Source of the DNA: Bacillus sp. M6-12
Lineage (GTDB): Bacteria; Bacillota; Bacilli; Bacillales; DSM-1321
DNA: 64,000 nucleotides
Assembly (NCBI RefSeq): GCF_002860285.1
Contig: NZ_PGVF01000014.1
Location: 388,957-452,956 of the forward strand
Direction: 5' to 3'
This document shows positions 38,403-47,950 of the stretch, one piece after another; the stretch's first letter is position 1; every line of letters starts with the position of its first letter. The notes under the pieces were generated by a model that made no database searches, had not been told where the DNA came from, and saw only the letters and a list, made by a program, of their open reading frames with translations. The position numbers and the translations under genes were made by a program.

Positions 38403-39293
38403 ATGTCAGATAAAGTGATGATCGGACTTATCCAAGCAGCAAATGACGTTCATGGTGATGAGCCGGTAGAGGTGCACAAACAAAAAGCAATTGAAAAGCA
38501 CATTAGCTATATCAGGGAAGCAAAAGCAAAATCGGCTCAAATTATTTGCCTTCAGGAAATATTTTATGGGCCTTATTTCTGTGCCGAACAAACTCCAAAA
38601 TGGTATGAGGCTTCTGAAGAAGTGCCAAATGGACCGACAGTAAGGATTTTTCAGGATCTAGCGAAGGAATTGGAAGTTGTGATCATTTTGCCTATATATG
38701 AGCGGGAAGGTATCGCAACGTACTATAATACCGCCGCTGTTATTGATGCAGACGGGTCTTATTTAGGAAAGTACCGTAAAAACCATATCCCACACGTCCA
38801 TGCTGGGGACCAAGGATACGGTTTCTGGGAAAAATATTATTTTAAACCTGGCAATCTAGGATATCAAGTATTCGATACAGCCTACGCTAAAGTAGGAGTT
38901 TATATATGTTATGACCGCCATTTTCCAGAAGGGGCACGGCTGCTCGGTCTAAAGGGAGCAGAAATTGTGTTCAATCCCTCCGCAACAGTTGCAGGAACAT
39001 CGGAATATTTATGGAAACTGGAACAGCCTGCCCATGCAGTTGCCAACGGGTATTATATCGCTGCCATCAATCGCGTAGGTTTTGAAGCCCCATGGAATAT
39101 GGGGGAATTTTACGGTCAGTCCTATTTAGCTGATCCAAGGGGCAACTTTGTCGCTATGGCAAGCCGCGACCGTGATGAAGTGATCGTGGGTGAAATGGAT
39201 AAGAAGCTGATACGTGAAGTAAGGGATGCATGGCAATTTTACCGCGACCGGAGACCTGAAACCTATCAGGAAATGACGGCACTTCTACCATAG
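38403..39293 (+). CDS. pydC: beta-ureidopropionase (N-carbamoyl-beta-alanine amidohydrolase)
   Basis: Nitrilase-superfamily enzyme (296 residues) that releases CO2 and ammonia from N-carbamoyl-beta-alanine to give beta-alanine, the third step of reductive pyrimidine breakdown. The catalytic triad is visible as Glu in CLQEIFYGPYFCAEQ, Lys in KYRKNHIPH and Cys in GVYICYDRHFPEGARLL. The start is ATG 38403 after CGGAGGAGGGG. It is followed at 46 bases by the dehydrogenase genes. Confidence 0.92.
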   Translation: MSDKVMIGLIQAANDVHGDEPVEVHKQKAIEKHISYIREAKAKSAQIICLQEIFYGPYFCAEQTPKWYEASEEVPNGPTVRIFQDLAKELEVVIILPIYEREGIATYYNTAAVIDADGSYLGKYRKNHIPHVHAGDQGYGFWEKYYFKPGNLGYQVFDTAYAKVGVYICYDRHFPEGARLLGLKGAEIVFNPSATVAGTSEYLWKLEQPAHAVANGYYIAAINRVGFEAPWNMGEFYGQSYLADPRGNFVAMASRDRDEVIVGEMDKKLIREVRDAWQFYRDRRPETYQEMTALLP

Positions 39294-39339
39294 AAATTCT
39301 TGTAAGTAAAACTTTTTACGCATAAAGGGGGAATAGTGA

Positions 39340-40710
39340 TTGAGTAAAGGGACTAGAATTTCCTTGCAGCATTTAGAAAGGAATTTTGAAGAAATTGAAC
39401 CGGGTTTAACGAACCGCCGGGCAATAGAAGAAGCTAACCGGTGTTTATACTGCTATGATGCTCCTTGCATTAAAGCTTGTCCCACGGATATAGATATACC
39501 AACCTTTATTAAAAAGATCGCATCTGGAAATTTAAAAGGCTCCGCAACAACAATCATGGCAGCCAATCCGGTTGGGGCAAGCTGTTCACGGGTTTGCCCG
39601 ACAGAAGAATTGTGTGAGGGGGCTTGTGTCCTTAATCATTCCACAACCCCAATTATGATTGGAAATCTTCAACGTTACGCTACAGACTGGGCGATTCAAA
39701 ATGAGCAGATTCTATTCAAAGCCGGAAAGAAGAACGGTAAATCCGTTGCAGTTGTAGGTGGCGGTCCTGCTGGTCTGTCAGCTGCACGGGAACTGGCTTT
39801 ACTCGGGTTTCAAGTCACCATATTTGAAGCCGAAGAAAAGCCAGGGGGATTAAATACGTATGGAATTGTATCATTCCGTCTACCGCAAGCCATTTCCTTT
39901 TGGGAAGTAGAGCAGGTAAAGAGCTTAGATGTTGAGATCCGCACGAACACCCGAATAGGAAAAGATATTCCTGCACAGGAACTCCTGGAAAATTTCGATG
40001 CTGTTGTATTAGCTATAGGCATGTCGGAGGTACCAAAGTTGGGGATAGAAGGGGAAGATCTCCCGGGAGTGTACGATGCGATTCAGTTTGTAAAAGAAAC
40101 CAAAACAGGCGAATTATCAAGAGAATTCGTCGGTAAACGGGTTGCGGTTATTGGGGCAGGGAATACCGCGATTGATGCAGCGACTTGTTCAGTCCGTCTT
40201 GGTGCTGAAAACGTCAAAATCCTTTATCGCAGAACAATTGAAGAAATGACAGCCTACCAATTCGAGTATGATTTTGCTAAACAGGATAATGTCGAGTTTC
40301 ACTGGTTAACTGCACCAAACAGGATTTTAGCGGATGATTCGGGAAAAGTCACCGGGATAGAATGCGTTAAGATGGTTTTGAGTGAACCAGGTAAGGACGG
40401 CCGCCGGCGCCCTCTCAGAGTCGAAGGTTCAGAGTATCTGATCCCCGTTGATGTGGTAATACCGGCAATTGGACAATCCCGATATGTAAAGTTAATTGAA
40501 GAGTTCGGACTTGAGCATAGTGATGGAGTAGTCAGGCTTTCAAAAGAATCATACCAGACCTCGAAATCACAAGTATTTGCATGCGGGGATGTTATATTTG
40601 GAAAAGGCCAGGGAGAAGCAATGGTTGTTTCAGCGGCACAGCAGGGTAAGATGGCAGCCTTAGAAATTCATAAAATTCTAATTAGCGATCCCCTCGCAAC
40701 CACTGCATAA
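39340..40710 (+). CDS. preT: dihydropyrimidine dehydrogenase, FAD/Fe-S subunit PreT
   Basis: GltD-like electron-transfer subunit, 456 residues. N-terminal Cys clusters CLYCYDAPCIKACP and CSRVCPTEELCEGAC bind [4Fe-4S] groups. A FAD Rossmann motif VVGGGPAGLSAARELALLG near residue 133 and an NAD(P) motif VIGAGNTAIDAATCSVRLG near 270 follow. It takes electrons from NAD(P)H to PreA for reduction of uracil or thymine. TTG 39340 follows AAAGGGGGAA. The split PreT/PreA form is usual in bacteria. Confidence 0.9.
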   Translation: MSKGTRISLQHLERNFEEIEPGLTNRRAIEEANRCLYCYDAPCIKACPTDIDIPTFIKKIASGNLKGSATTIMAANPVGASCSRVCPTEELCEGACVLNHSTTPIMIGNLQRYATDWAIQNEQILFKAGKKNGKSVAVVGGGPAGLSAARELALLGFQVTIFEAEEKPGGLNTYGIVSFRLPQAISFWEVEQVKSLDVEIRTNTRIGKDIPAQELLENFDAVVLAIGMSEVPKLGIEGEDLPGVYDAIQFVKETKTGELSREFVGKRVAVIGAGNTAIDAATCSVRLGAENVKILYRRTIEEMTAYQFEYDFAKQDNVEFHWLTAPNRILADDSGKVTGIECVKMVLSEPGKDGRRRPLRVEGSEYLIPVDVVIPAIGQSRYVKLIEEFGLEHSDGVVRLSKESYQTSKSQVFACGDVIFGKGQGEAMVVSAAQQGKMAALEIHKILISDPLATTA

Positions 40711-40830
40711 ATGAATATTATAAGACATTTAATCGTGAAGGCATAGGAAAGCCCGCTTATCCTTTTGTCGAGCTTGGCTGACATGCCTTAATAATAATAG
40801 ATTAAAAATAAACTTAAAGGAGGGTTTAAA

Positions 40831-42111
40831 ATGGCAGATTTGAATATTAATCTTGCAGGCATCAAGTCACCTAACCCTTTCTGGCTGGCTTCCGCCCCCC
40901 CAACAAATTCCGGGTATCAAGTCCAGAGGGCTTTTGAAGCTGGCTGGGGAGGAGCAGTATGGAAAACGCTAGGTGATCCAATCCTCAACGTTTCTTCCCG
41001 TTTTGCTGCTGTCAGTTTTAATGGCCAAAGGGTAGCAGGCTTTAATAATATCGAATTGATTACCGATCGGCCTCTAGAGGTGAATTTAAAGGAAATCCTA
41101 GAAACGAAAAAGAGATTTCCCAACCATGCTATTATTGCTTCGTTAATGGTCGAGCCTAAACAGGAAAAATGGCATGAAATCGTTAAACGGGTTGAAGCTG
41201 TTGGAGTGGATGGCCTCGAGTTGAATTTTGGATGTCCGCATGGGATGGCTGAAAGAGGAATGGGTTCTGCATCAGGACAGGTACCGGAATTAGTGGAAAA
41301 ACAGACATTCTGGGTAAAAGAAGCGGCCACAACTCCGGTAATTGTGAAATTAACCCCTAATATAACTGATATCACTGTCACAGCAGAAGCCGCTGTAAGG
41401 GGCGGTGCGGATGCAATAAGTATGATCAATACAATAAACAGCCTTGCTGGGGTTGATATCCATTCGTGGAATACAATCCCGCATGTGGCAGGAAAAGGAG
41501 CACATGGAGGATATTGCGGCCCGGCAGTGAAACCGATTGCTTTAAATATGGTAGCCGAGTGTGCAAGAAATCCGTTAATTAATGTTGCGATCTCTGGTAT
41601 AGGGGGAATATCCAATTGGCAGGATGCGGTAGAATTTTTGCTGATGGGAGCAACAGGTGTCCAAATTTGCACAGCAGCAATGCACCATGGTTTCCGGATA
41701 GTAGAAGACATGATTGAAGGCCTGTCAAACTACCTGGATGAAAAAGGTCTTGCTTCTGTTAACGATTTGGTAGGCAAGTCTGTATCGAGATACTCAGACT
41801 GGGGAAATCTTGATCTGAACTATAAGATAGCAGCCAGGATTAATAAGGATGTCTGTATCAACTGCAACAAATGCCATATAGCCTGTGAGGATACGTCACA
41901 TCAATGTATTGATATTCTTCAGGACCCGAATGGAGACCCGTATTTACGAGTTCGGGAGGATGACTGTGTAGGGTGCAATTTATGCTCAATTGTTTGTCCT
42001 GTGGATGGGGCCATTGACATGGTTGAATTAAAAACTGATTTACCTCCAATGACATGGAATGATCGTCAATCAGCATTAAGTGCGATGGTCCAAAAAGATT
42101 TAGTTAAATAA
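40831..42111 (+). CDS. preA: dihydropyrimidine dehydrogenase, catalytic FMN subunit PreA
   Basis: Dihydroorotate-dehydrogenase-like FMN barrel (residues 1-330) with two C-terminal [4Fe-4S] motifs, CINCNKCHIACEDTSHQC and CVGCNLCSIVCP. Reduces uracil and thymine to the dihydro forms. The active-site loop reads ELNFGCPHGMAERGMGSASGQ. In mammalian enzyme the loop GLACGQ carries the catalytic Cys; here that place is Ser, as I align it. ATG 40831 follows AAGGAGGG. It is 14 bases upstream of the dihydropyrimidinase gene. Confidence 0.92.
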   Translation: MADLNINLAGIKSPNPFWLASAPPTNSGYQVQRAFEAGWGGAVWKTLGDPILNVSSRFAAVSFNGQRVAGFNNIELITDRPLEVNLKEILETKKRFPNHAIIASLMVEPKQEKWHEIVKRVEAVGVDGLELNFGCPHGMAERGMGSASGQVPELVEKQTFWVKEAATTPVIVKLTPNITDITVTAEAAVRGGADAISMINTINSLAGVDIHSWNTIPHVAGKGAHGGYCGPAVKPIALNMVAECARNPLINVAISGIGGISNWQDAVEFLLMGATGVQICTAAMHHGFRIVEDMIEGLSNYLDEKGLASVNDLVGKSVSRYSDWGNLDLNYKIAARINKDVCINCNKCHIACEDTSHQCIDILQDPNGDPYLRVREDDCVGCNLCSIVCPVDGAIDMVELKTDLPPMTWNDRQSALSAMVQKDLVK

Positions 42112-42124
42112 GGGGAGGAATAAG

Positions 42125-43543
42125 ATGAAGAAAATAATTAAAAACGGTACGATTGTGACAGCATCTGACACCTATGTGGCAGACATATTAATAGAAAATG
42201 AAAAAATCACAGCAATCGGTAAAAACCTTGTATCTGATGGTGCTGAAGTTATTAATGCTTCTGGTTCTTATGTTTTTCCTGGAGGGATTGACCCACATAC
42301 ACATCTAGAAATGCCTTTTGGGGGGACCGTTACGAAGGATGACTTTGAAACCGGCACGATAGGAGCTGCTTATGGAGGAACAACCACGGTCATAGACTTC
42401 TGTTTGACCGATAAAGGAAAGCCATTAAAAAACGCGATTCAAACCTGGCATAATAAGTCAAAAGATAAAGCGGTTATTGATTATGGATTTCATTTGATGA
42501 TTTCAGAAATAAACGAGAATGTTTTACAAGAGATACCTAATGTAGTTGAAGAGGAAGGAATCACCTCTTTTAAAGTGTTCATGGCCTATAAAAATGTTTT
42601 TCAGGCAGATGACGAAACACTCTTTCGCACATTGGTCACTGCCAAGGAGCATGGGGCGCTCGTTATGGTCCATGCGGAGAATGGAGACGTCATTGATTAT
42701 TTAACAAAAAAGGCTCTTGAGGAAGGAAAAACAGAGCCGATTTACCATGCGTTAACCCGGCCGCCCGAGATAGAAGGAGAAGCCACAGGCAGGGCTGCCC
42801 AGCTGGCAGGCCTAGCTAATTCCCAGCTATATGTTGTCCATGTATCCTGCCAGGATGCTGTAGAAAGGATAATCGAAGCGAGAAATAAAGGCTTCGATAT
42901 TTGGGGCGAAACTTGCCCGCAATATTTGGTGCTTGATCAAACTTATTTAGAAAAGCCAAACTTCGAAGGCGCTAAGTACGTCTGGTCGCCGCCGCTTAGG
43001 GAAAAAAGGCATCAGGATGTATTATGGAATGCATTGAAAAACGGGCAGCTGCAGACTATTGGCTCTGATCAATGTTCCTTTGATTTTAAAGGGCAAAAGG
43101 ATCTTGGAAAAGCTGATTTCACCAAAATTCCGAATGGCGGACCTATTATAGAAGACCGTATGAGCATTTTATATTCTGAGGGAGTCAATAAGGGGCGCAT
43201 CTCTATTAATCAATTTGTTGATATAACCTCTACTCGAGCTGCCAAATTATTCGGGTTATATCCGCAAAAAGGGACAATTGCAATTGGTTCTGATGCGGAT
43301 ATCGTGATCTTTGATCCAGCTGCAGAAAGAATCATATCAGCAGAAACACATCACATGGCAGTTGACTATAATGCGTTTGAAGGGATGAAAGTGACTGGCG
43401 AGCCTGTCTCTGTTTTATCCAGAGGCCAATTTGTAATCAGGGAAAAGAAATTTGTCGGTCAACCAGGCAAAGGTAAATACCTAAAAAGGGAAAAATACGG
43501 AAGAGTTCAGACAGTTTATGAAAAAGAGGGCATGTCTGTTTAG
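42125..43543 (+). CDS. pydB: dihydropyrimidinase (D-hydantoinase)
   Basis: Binuclear zinc amidohydrolase, 472 residues, that opens dihydrouracil or dihydrothymine to the N-carbamoyl-beta-amino acid. Metal ligands are in GGIDPHTHLEMPFGG, the carboxylated Lys in SFKVFMAYKN, His in MVHAENGD, His in YVVHVSCQDA, and Asp in TIGSDQCSF. ATG 42125 follows GGGGAGG. It is co-transcribed with preA. Confidence 0.94.
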   Translation: MKKIIKNGTIVTASDTYVADILIENEKITAIGKNLVSDGAEVINASGSYVFPGGIDPHTHLEMPFGGTVTKDDFETGTIGAAYGGTTTVIDFCLTDKGKPLKNAIQTWHNKSKDKAVIDYGFHLMISEINENVLQEIPNVVEEEGITSFKVFMAYKNVFQADDETLFRTLVTAKEHGALVMVHAENGDVIDYLTKKALEEGKTEPIYHALTRPPEIEGEATGRAAQLAGLANSQLYVVHVSCQDAVERIIEARNKGFDIWGETCPQYLVLDQTYLEKPNFEGAKYVWSPPLREKRHQDVLWNALKNGQLQTIGSDQCSFDFKGQKDLGKADFTKIPNGGPIIEDRMSILYSEGVNKGRISINQFVDITSTRAAKLFGLYPQKGTIAIGSDADIVIFDPAAERIISAETHHMAVDYNAFEGMKVTGEPVSVLSRGQFVIREKKFVGQPGKGKYLKREKYGRVQTVYEKEGMSV

Positions 43544-43629
43544 TCTCCCACATGCTAAATCCATCTTCAAAAGTATAAGTAAAAATCAGATAAGCGGGTG
43601 GCCTCGTTTATATAGAATGGGGGTTATTT

Positions 43630-43833
43630 ATGTCGGATTATCAGGAATACCTTGCCGAAAGGGAACAAATTGACATATTGATCAATCAAGGCTATCAAAT
43701 AGAGCGGGTAACGGAAAACCTTAGTGGAGCTTTTGTGGATTTTAAATCGAAAAATCCTGAAGATCACAAGCAGGTTCATATAAAAACGGCGGATGGCCGA
43801 AAGTATTTTTCAGTCATTCTCTTAAAAAAGTAA
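43630..43833 (+). CDS. hypothetical 67-residue protein
   Basis: ATG 43630 follows ATGGGGGTT. The product (MSDYQEYLAEREQIDILINQGYQIERVTENLSG...) is small and soluble with a likely alpha-beta fold ending in GRKYFSVILLKK. I do not recognise it. It lies after the dihydropyrimidinase and before a terminator, so it may be the last gene of that operon. Confidence 0.65.
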   Translation: MSDYQEYLAEREQIDILINQGYQIERVTENLSGAFVDFKSKNPEDHKQVHIKTADGRKYFSVILLKK

Positions 43834-43869
43834 TAGGGTATTGATTTAAAAAATCTTTTCCGGTTTAGA

Positions 43870-43918
43870 CAAAAGGGATTCAGAATAGTTTCATTCCGAA
43901 CCCCTTTTGGTGATTTTT
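43870..43918 (+). terminator. end of the pyd operon
   Basis: CAAAAGGGaTTC...GAAcCCCTTTTG hairpin followed by a T-rich tract. Confidence 0.75.
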
Positions 43919-44088
43919 CTATTTTTCTCTTATTTGGTAGGAATTGACCTCTTATAGCCTCAATTATTAGGCCATTTCTGAACCTCACCATAGCCCAGTT
44001 GGCCATCTTCTTCATATTAAGTCATTCATTTTATGTATCCATTTTAAAATGGATTTTAGGAACGTTCTAAAGTAACGTTTGAAAGCCA

Positions 44089-44276
44089 GTTGATTGGAGT
44101 GGAAGGCGCGAGATCCTCGAAAATGCATTCGCATTTCTTTCGTGCGGTTGTTTATTCGAGGATGCTTATTCAACGTCCTGCGGGAGCAGCGGGACAGGTG
44201 AGACCCCGCGGAGTATGCGACGAGGAGGCTCACCGCCCGCCCCGCGGAAAGCGAAGCGCCTGGAACGGAAATCAAC
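44089..44276. repeat. GC-rich dispersed repeat with imperfect terminal inverted repeats
   Basis: Ends GTTGATT...AGGCGC and (reverse complement of the other end) GTTGATTtccgttccAGGCGC are inverted repeats. The interior has a hairpin ATCCTCGA/TCGAGGAT and a GC-rich part with GTCCTGCGGGAGCAGC and GCGGAAAGCGAAGCGCC. This GC-rich module is a familiar non-coding repeat of many Bacillaceae genomes. It looks like a miniature mobile or palindromic element. A long frame runs through it but is not a gene. Confidence 0.7.
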
Positions 44277-44303
44277 AAACCCCATTAACGGGACAGTTAA
44301 AAA

Positions 44304-44378
44304 ACTGTAGGCAAGCTCGTTTTTCATCGAGTTTGTCTACAGTCTGAAAAGACAGGGTGAGAATCTTGTCTTTTTTTG
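44304..44378 (+). terminator. two tandem hairpins before pucR
   Basis: CTGTAGgCAAgCTCG/CGAGtTTGtCTACAG (44304-44342) and AAAAGACA...TGTCTTTTTTT (44347-44378). Confidence 0.7.
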
Positions 44379-44455
44379 ATGTAAGAAAAAATTACAGCCT
44401 TTCCCAATTTTTTTATATAATAAAACTACTTAGTCTGAGATAAGGAGTTGGATAA

Positions 44456-46072
44456 ATGAATTCATTTATGACAATAGAAGAAATCTTAAGACGAAAATAT
44501 TTCGATGCAAGTGAATTGCTGGCTGGGGGAGAGGGAAAAAACAGGATGGTAAAATGGGTTCATGTAGTTGAATCCATGCAAATCACCCACCTTTTAAACG
44601 GAAACGAGCTCATTTTGACCACTGGCTTAGGCTGGAGGAATGACGAGACGCTTCTGCTGCCCTTCATAGAGCAATTAATTAAAAGCCATGCATCCGGTCT
44701 TTGCATTGAAATAGGGACCCATATCACAGATATTCCGCTAGAAGTAATTGAATTAGCAAACCAGTATCATTTCCCAATCATACTTTTCCGCCAGGAAGTA
44801 CCCTTTGTCGAAATTACCCACGATCTGCATACCATCATTATCAATAAACAATATCTGCTAATTTCCAACATTGAAAGCTACTCTCAAGAACTCAACAAGA
44901 TGCTGCTAGAAGTCGATCACTACGAACACATTTTGAAATTCATGCAAAGTTATTTAGATGTGCCTGTATTGATTCTATTTAACAATCAAGAGTATATGGC
45001 CTTTCCACAATTACGGGGAAGCGCGTTAAAGCACATTGCTACAAAGGTGAGGGGATTAGAAGCGGTCCCGGACCCTTCCATAGGAAAGCAATCGATTCAA
45101 ATCCTTGGTGAAGCTTATGCGGAGCTGGGCATCTATTCGGATAAAAGGGAATTAAACGAATTTGACCTAATCATTTTAGATCGTACCGCTACGGCACTTG
45201 CCCAGCATTTTTTGCGGGATTTATATGTTGAAGAGAAAAAGAAAGCTGATGAGAGCACATGGATCAGGAGTTGGCTGGAAGGTGAACATAGCGATGAAGC
45301 AATCCGCAGTCAGCTCTCGTTCAGCCATCCACGCATGAAACTGCATGGTGCAACGGTATGTATATGCAAGCTTCCGCCTGCGGTCAGGAAGAATGCTGCA
45401 GTTGATAGTACATATTTTAAACTATTGTTCCGGACAGTATTTGAACAGGCTGGTTTTCAAGTGTTTTCAACAGAAATTCAGCAGCATCTCATTTTTATTT
45501 TAGGAGACAAACGTTCCCCGGAAAGCTGGAAAGAGAGAATGTCAGATGCTTTTGAGCGAATAAATTGTTCTGAAAGGATTGCCAAAAAGAGAATGTCGGG
45601 TGTCGCCTTTGGTGTAGGAAAATTAGTGTTCAATCTTGGTGACATTTATAAGAGCTATAAAACAGCGAAAGAGGCACTATTATTGCAGGATAAATTAACG
45701 GATGAAAATAAAAGTTATTTCTATCAGGATCTTCATATGCACCGGATACTATCTTTGATTAAAGAGCATAGCAATCTGGAGGAAACGGTAAAGGAATATT
45801 TGGAACCTGTAATATTGCATGATAAACAATTTAACGGTGAACTAATGGTGACCTTAAAAACCTATTTAAAATGTAATGGCTCTAAACAGGAAACGTCTAA
45901 AAAACTCTTTATCGTCCGCCAAACTTTGTATCACCGGCTTGAGAAGCTGGAAAAACTCTTAGGCAATGATTTCATGAAATCTGAAAGGCGTTTGGCAATC
46001 GAATTTATGCTATTGGCACATGATTATTTATTGAGCACGGAAAAGGAAAATTTGATGCAGTATGAAATATAA
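44456..46072 (+). CDS. PucR-family transcription regulator
   Basis: 538 residues: N-terminal PucR sensor domain (MTIEEILRRKYFDASELLAGGEG..RMVKWVHVVESMQITHLLNGNELILTTGLGW), a central GGDEF-like fold, and the C-terminal helix-turn-helix LMVTLKTYLKCNGSKQETSKKLFIVRQTLYHRLEKLEKLLG. PucR proteins regulate purine and amide catabolism. It sits between the pydB end and mmsA and is the natural candidate to bind the shared sites at 35031, 38264 and 46335. ATG 44456 follows AAGGAG. Confidence 0.9.
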   Translation: MNSFMTIEEILRRKYFDASELLAGGEGKNRMVKWVHVVESMQITHLLNGNELILTTGLGWRNDETLLLPFIEQLIKSHASGLCIEIGTHITDIPLEVIELANQYHFPIILFRQEVPFVEITHDLHTIIINKQYLLISNIESYSQELNKMLLEVDHYEHILKFMQSYLDVPVLILFNNQEYMAFPQLRGSALKHIATKVRGLEAVPDPSIGKQSIQILGEAYAELGIYSDKRELNEFDLIILDRTATALAQHFLRDLYVEEKKKADESTWIRSWLEGEHSDEAIRSQLSFSHPRMKLHGATVCICKLPPAVRKNAAVDSTYFKLLFRTVFEQAGFQVFSTEIQQHLIFILGDKRSPESWKERMSDAFERINCSERIAKKRMSGVAFGVGKLVFNLGDIYKSYKTAKEALLLQDKLTDENKSYFYQDLHMHRILSLIKEHSNLEETVKEYLEPVILHDKQFNGELMVTLKTYLKCNGSKQETSKKLFIVRQTLYHRLEKLEKLLGNDFMKSERRLAIEFMLLAHDYLLSTEKENLMQYEI

Positions 46073-46334
46073 GCAGTCTAATAGAATGAGCATTGTCAAA
46101 CCATCTCTGTCCAGACCCGTATTAACAAGATTAAGTGGTACGGGTCTCCGTTTTCTAAACCTATTTCAAAGTCATAATCAAACTCCATCCAGTAAAAGTT
46201 TTTTTGAAAGTTGAATTCCCAATATTCTAAGAAATATTTCACCTTCAGATTGCCGTGCTTTTGGTGGAAACAATGGCGGAAAGGGAATAACAAATAGTTA
46301 ATCTTGTCATATATTCTAGTTCTCTGCTTTTCTT
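46073..46334. other. spacer with inverted repeat
   Basis: AGACCCGTA (46113-46121) and TACGGGTCT (46139-46147) form an inverted repeat after pucR, possibly its terminator although the following T run is poor. A minus-strand frame through this stretch has no ribosome binding site. Confidence 0.4.
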
Positions 46335-46408
46335 ACAATCTGTAGAAATTTTTTAACTAACTGTAGACAAAATGTCTAATGAAACTCACTCCCCAAGACA
46401 TATATAAT
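46335..46408 (+). promoter_or_regulatory. pyrimidine-locus promoter C with paired operator-like sites
   Basis: ACAATCTGTA (46335-46344) and ACAAAATGTC (46367-46376) start 32 bases apart; TATAAT (46403-46408) begins 27 bases after the second site ends. This is the same pair and spacing as at 38264-38305, in the opposite orientation. It drives mmsA and the aminotransferase. Confidence 0.6.
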
Positions 46409-46457
46409 GAGGACAATATTAGTTACATAACTTTGAAAGTAGATGGAGGATGGGTAT

Positions 46458-47918
46458 ATGTCTGTTACCAAACCAGCAGTTGAAGTTTTAAAGAATTTTG
46501 TAGGCGGTATTTTGGTGGAGTCTGCAAGTGCTAAATTTGAAGATGTCCCGAACCCGGCAACAGGTGAATTGCTTGCGAGAGTTCCGCTTTCAACACGTGA
46601 GGATTTGGAACATGCCGTAAATGTAGCGAGGGAAGCGTTCAAGTCATGGAAAAAGGTTGCCGTCCCTCAGAGAGCCCGAATTTTATTCAGATACCAGCAG
46701 CTATTAACAGAAAATTGGGAAGAGTTGGCTACGCTGGTTACTAAAGAGAACGGGAAAAGCTATGAAGAAGCATATGGGGAAGTGCTGCGCGGCATAGAAT
46801 GTGTAGAATTTGCTTCGGGAACTCCTACTCTGATGCAAGGGTATCAGCTTCCGGATATTGCATCAGGAATTGAATCAGGAATGTATCGTTATCCGATTGG
46901 TGTAATCGGGGGAATCACTCCATTTAATTTCCCGATGATGGTTCCATGCTGGATGTTCCCTATTGCGATAGCCTGCGGCAATACGTTTGTATTGAAACCG
47001 TCTGAAAGAACACCGCTTTTGGCGAATCGTTTGGCTGAACTAATGAAAGAGGCGGGATTACCGGATGGGGTGTTAAATGTTGTTCATGGTGCACATGATG
47101 TAGTAAATGGATTGCTGGAACATAATGATGTAAAGGCTATTTCTTTTGTCGGCTCACAGCCTGTAGCCGAATATATTTATAAAACAGCTGCTGCAAACGG
47201 AAAGCGTGTTCAAGCACTAGCAGGGGCCAAGAACCATTCGATCGTTCTTCCGGATGCAGATTTGGAAAATGCAGTACGCAATATTACAATGGCTGCTTTT
47301 GGTTCTGCCGGCGAACGCTGTATGGCTGCTTCCGTTGTGGTGGCTGTAGGAGATATAGCGGATCAGCTTGTAAACAGTCTAAAGCAGGCTGCAGATGAGA
47401 TTACTATCGGAAATGGCCTCGATAAAGGGGTTTTCCTTGGCCCAGTCATCCGGGAATCACATAAAGATAGAACGCTGAAATATATAGAGTCTGGAGAGGA
47501 ACAGGGAGCAACGCTGATCAGGGATGGACGGAATGACCAGGTTGAGGGAGAAGGCTATTTTATTGGGCCAACTATTTTTGACGGTGTTAAGACTGGCATG
47601 AAAATTTGGAGCGATGAAATTTTTGCGCCTGTTTTATCTGTCGTCCGGGTGGAGACATTGGATGAGGCTATTGAACTTGCCAATCAATCAGAATTTGCAA
47701 ACGGCGCATGTCTTTATACTGATAGTGCAAAAGCAATTCGGAAATTCCGTGATGAGATGGATGCAGGCATGCTGGGAGTGAATTTAGGAGTCCCTGCTCC
47801 AATGGCCTTTTTCCCATTCTCAGGTTATAAAAAATCTTTTTACGGCGACCTGCACGCAAATGGAAAGGACGGAGTAGAGTTCTATACCCGCAAAAAGATG
47901 CTTACTGCCAGGTATTAA
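46458..47918 (+). CDS. mmsA: (methyl)malonate-semialdehyde dehydrogenase, CoA-acylating
   Basis: Aldehyde dehydrogenase of the MmsA/IolA type, 486 residues: [46 protein letters not shown] with the catalytic Cys near residue 280, and the terminal [30 protein letters not shown]. Converts malonate semialdehyde to acetyl-CoA (or methylmalonate semialdehyde to propionyl-CoA). ATG 46458 follows TGGAGGATGG; a start five codons upstream is less likely. It serves as the last step of pyrimidine breakdown here. Confidence 0.93.
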   Translation: MSVTKPAVEVLKNFVGGILVESASAKFEDVPNPATGELLARVPLSTREDLEHAVNVAREAFKSWKKVAVPQRARILFRYQQLLTENWEELATLVTKENGKSYEEAYGEVLRGIECVEFASGTPTLMQGYQLPDIASGIESGMYRYPIGVIGGITPFNFPMMVPCWMFPIAIACGNTFVLKPSERTPLLANRLAELMKEAGLPDGVLNVVHGAHDVVNGLLEHNDVKAISFVGSQPVAEYIYKTAAANGKRVQALAGAKNHSIVLPDADLENAVRNITMAAFGSAGERCMAASVVVAVGDIADQLVNSLKQAADEITIGNGLDKGVFLGPVIRESHKDRTLKYIESGEEQGATLIRDGRNDQVEGEGYFIGPTIFDGVKTGMKIWSDEIFAPVLSVVRVETLDEAIELANQSEFANGACLYTDSAKAIRKFRDEMDAGMLGVNLGVPAPMAFFPFSGYKKSFYGDLHANGKDGVEFYTRKKMLTARY

Positions 47919-47950
47919 TCCCCTAAATCTTAAAAAATGGAGATGATGTC

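Noticed and set aside
44090..44347. 85-codon frame across the GC-rich repeat
   Set aside because: Composition and position follow the repeat; no ribosome binding site and no protein-like pattern.
46096..46293. 65-codon minus-strand frame after pucR
   Set aside because: No ribosome binding site, no recognisable family, and it overlaps an inverted repeat.
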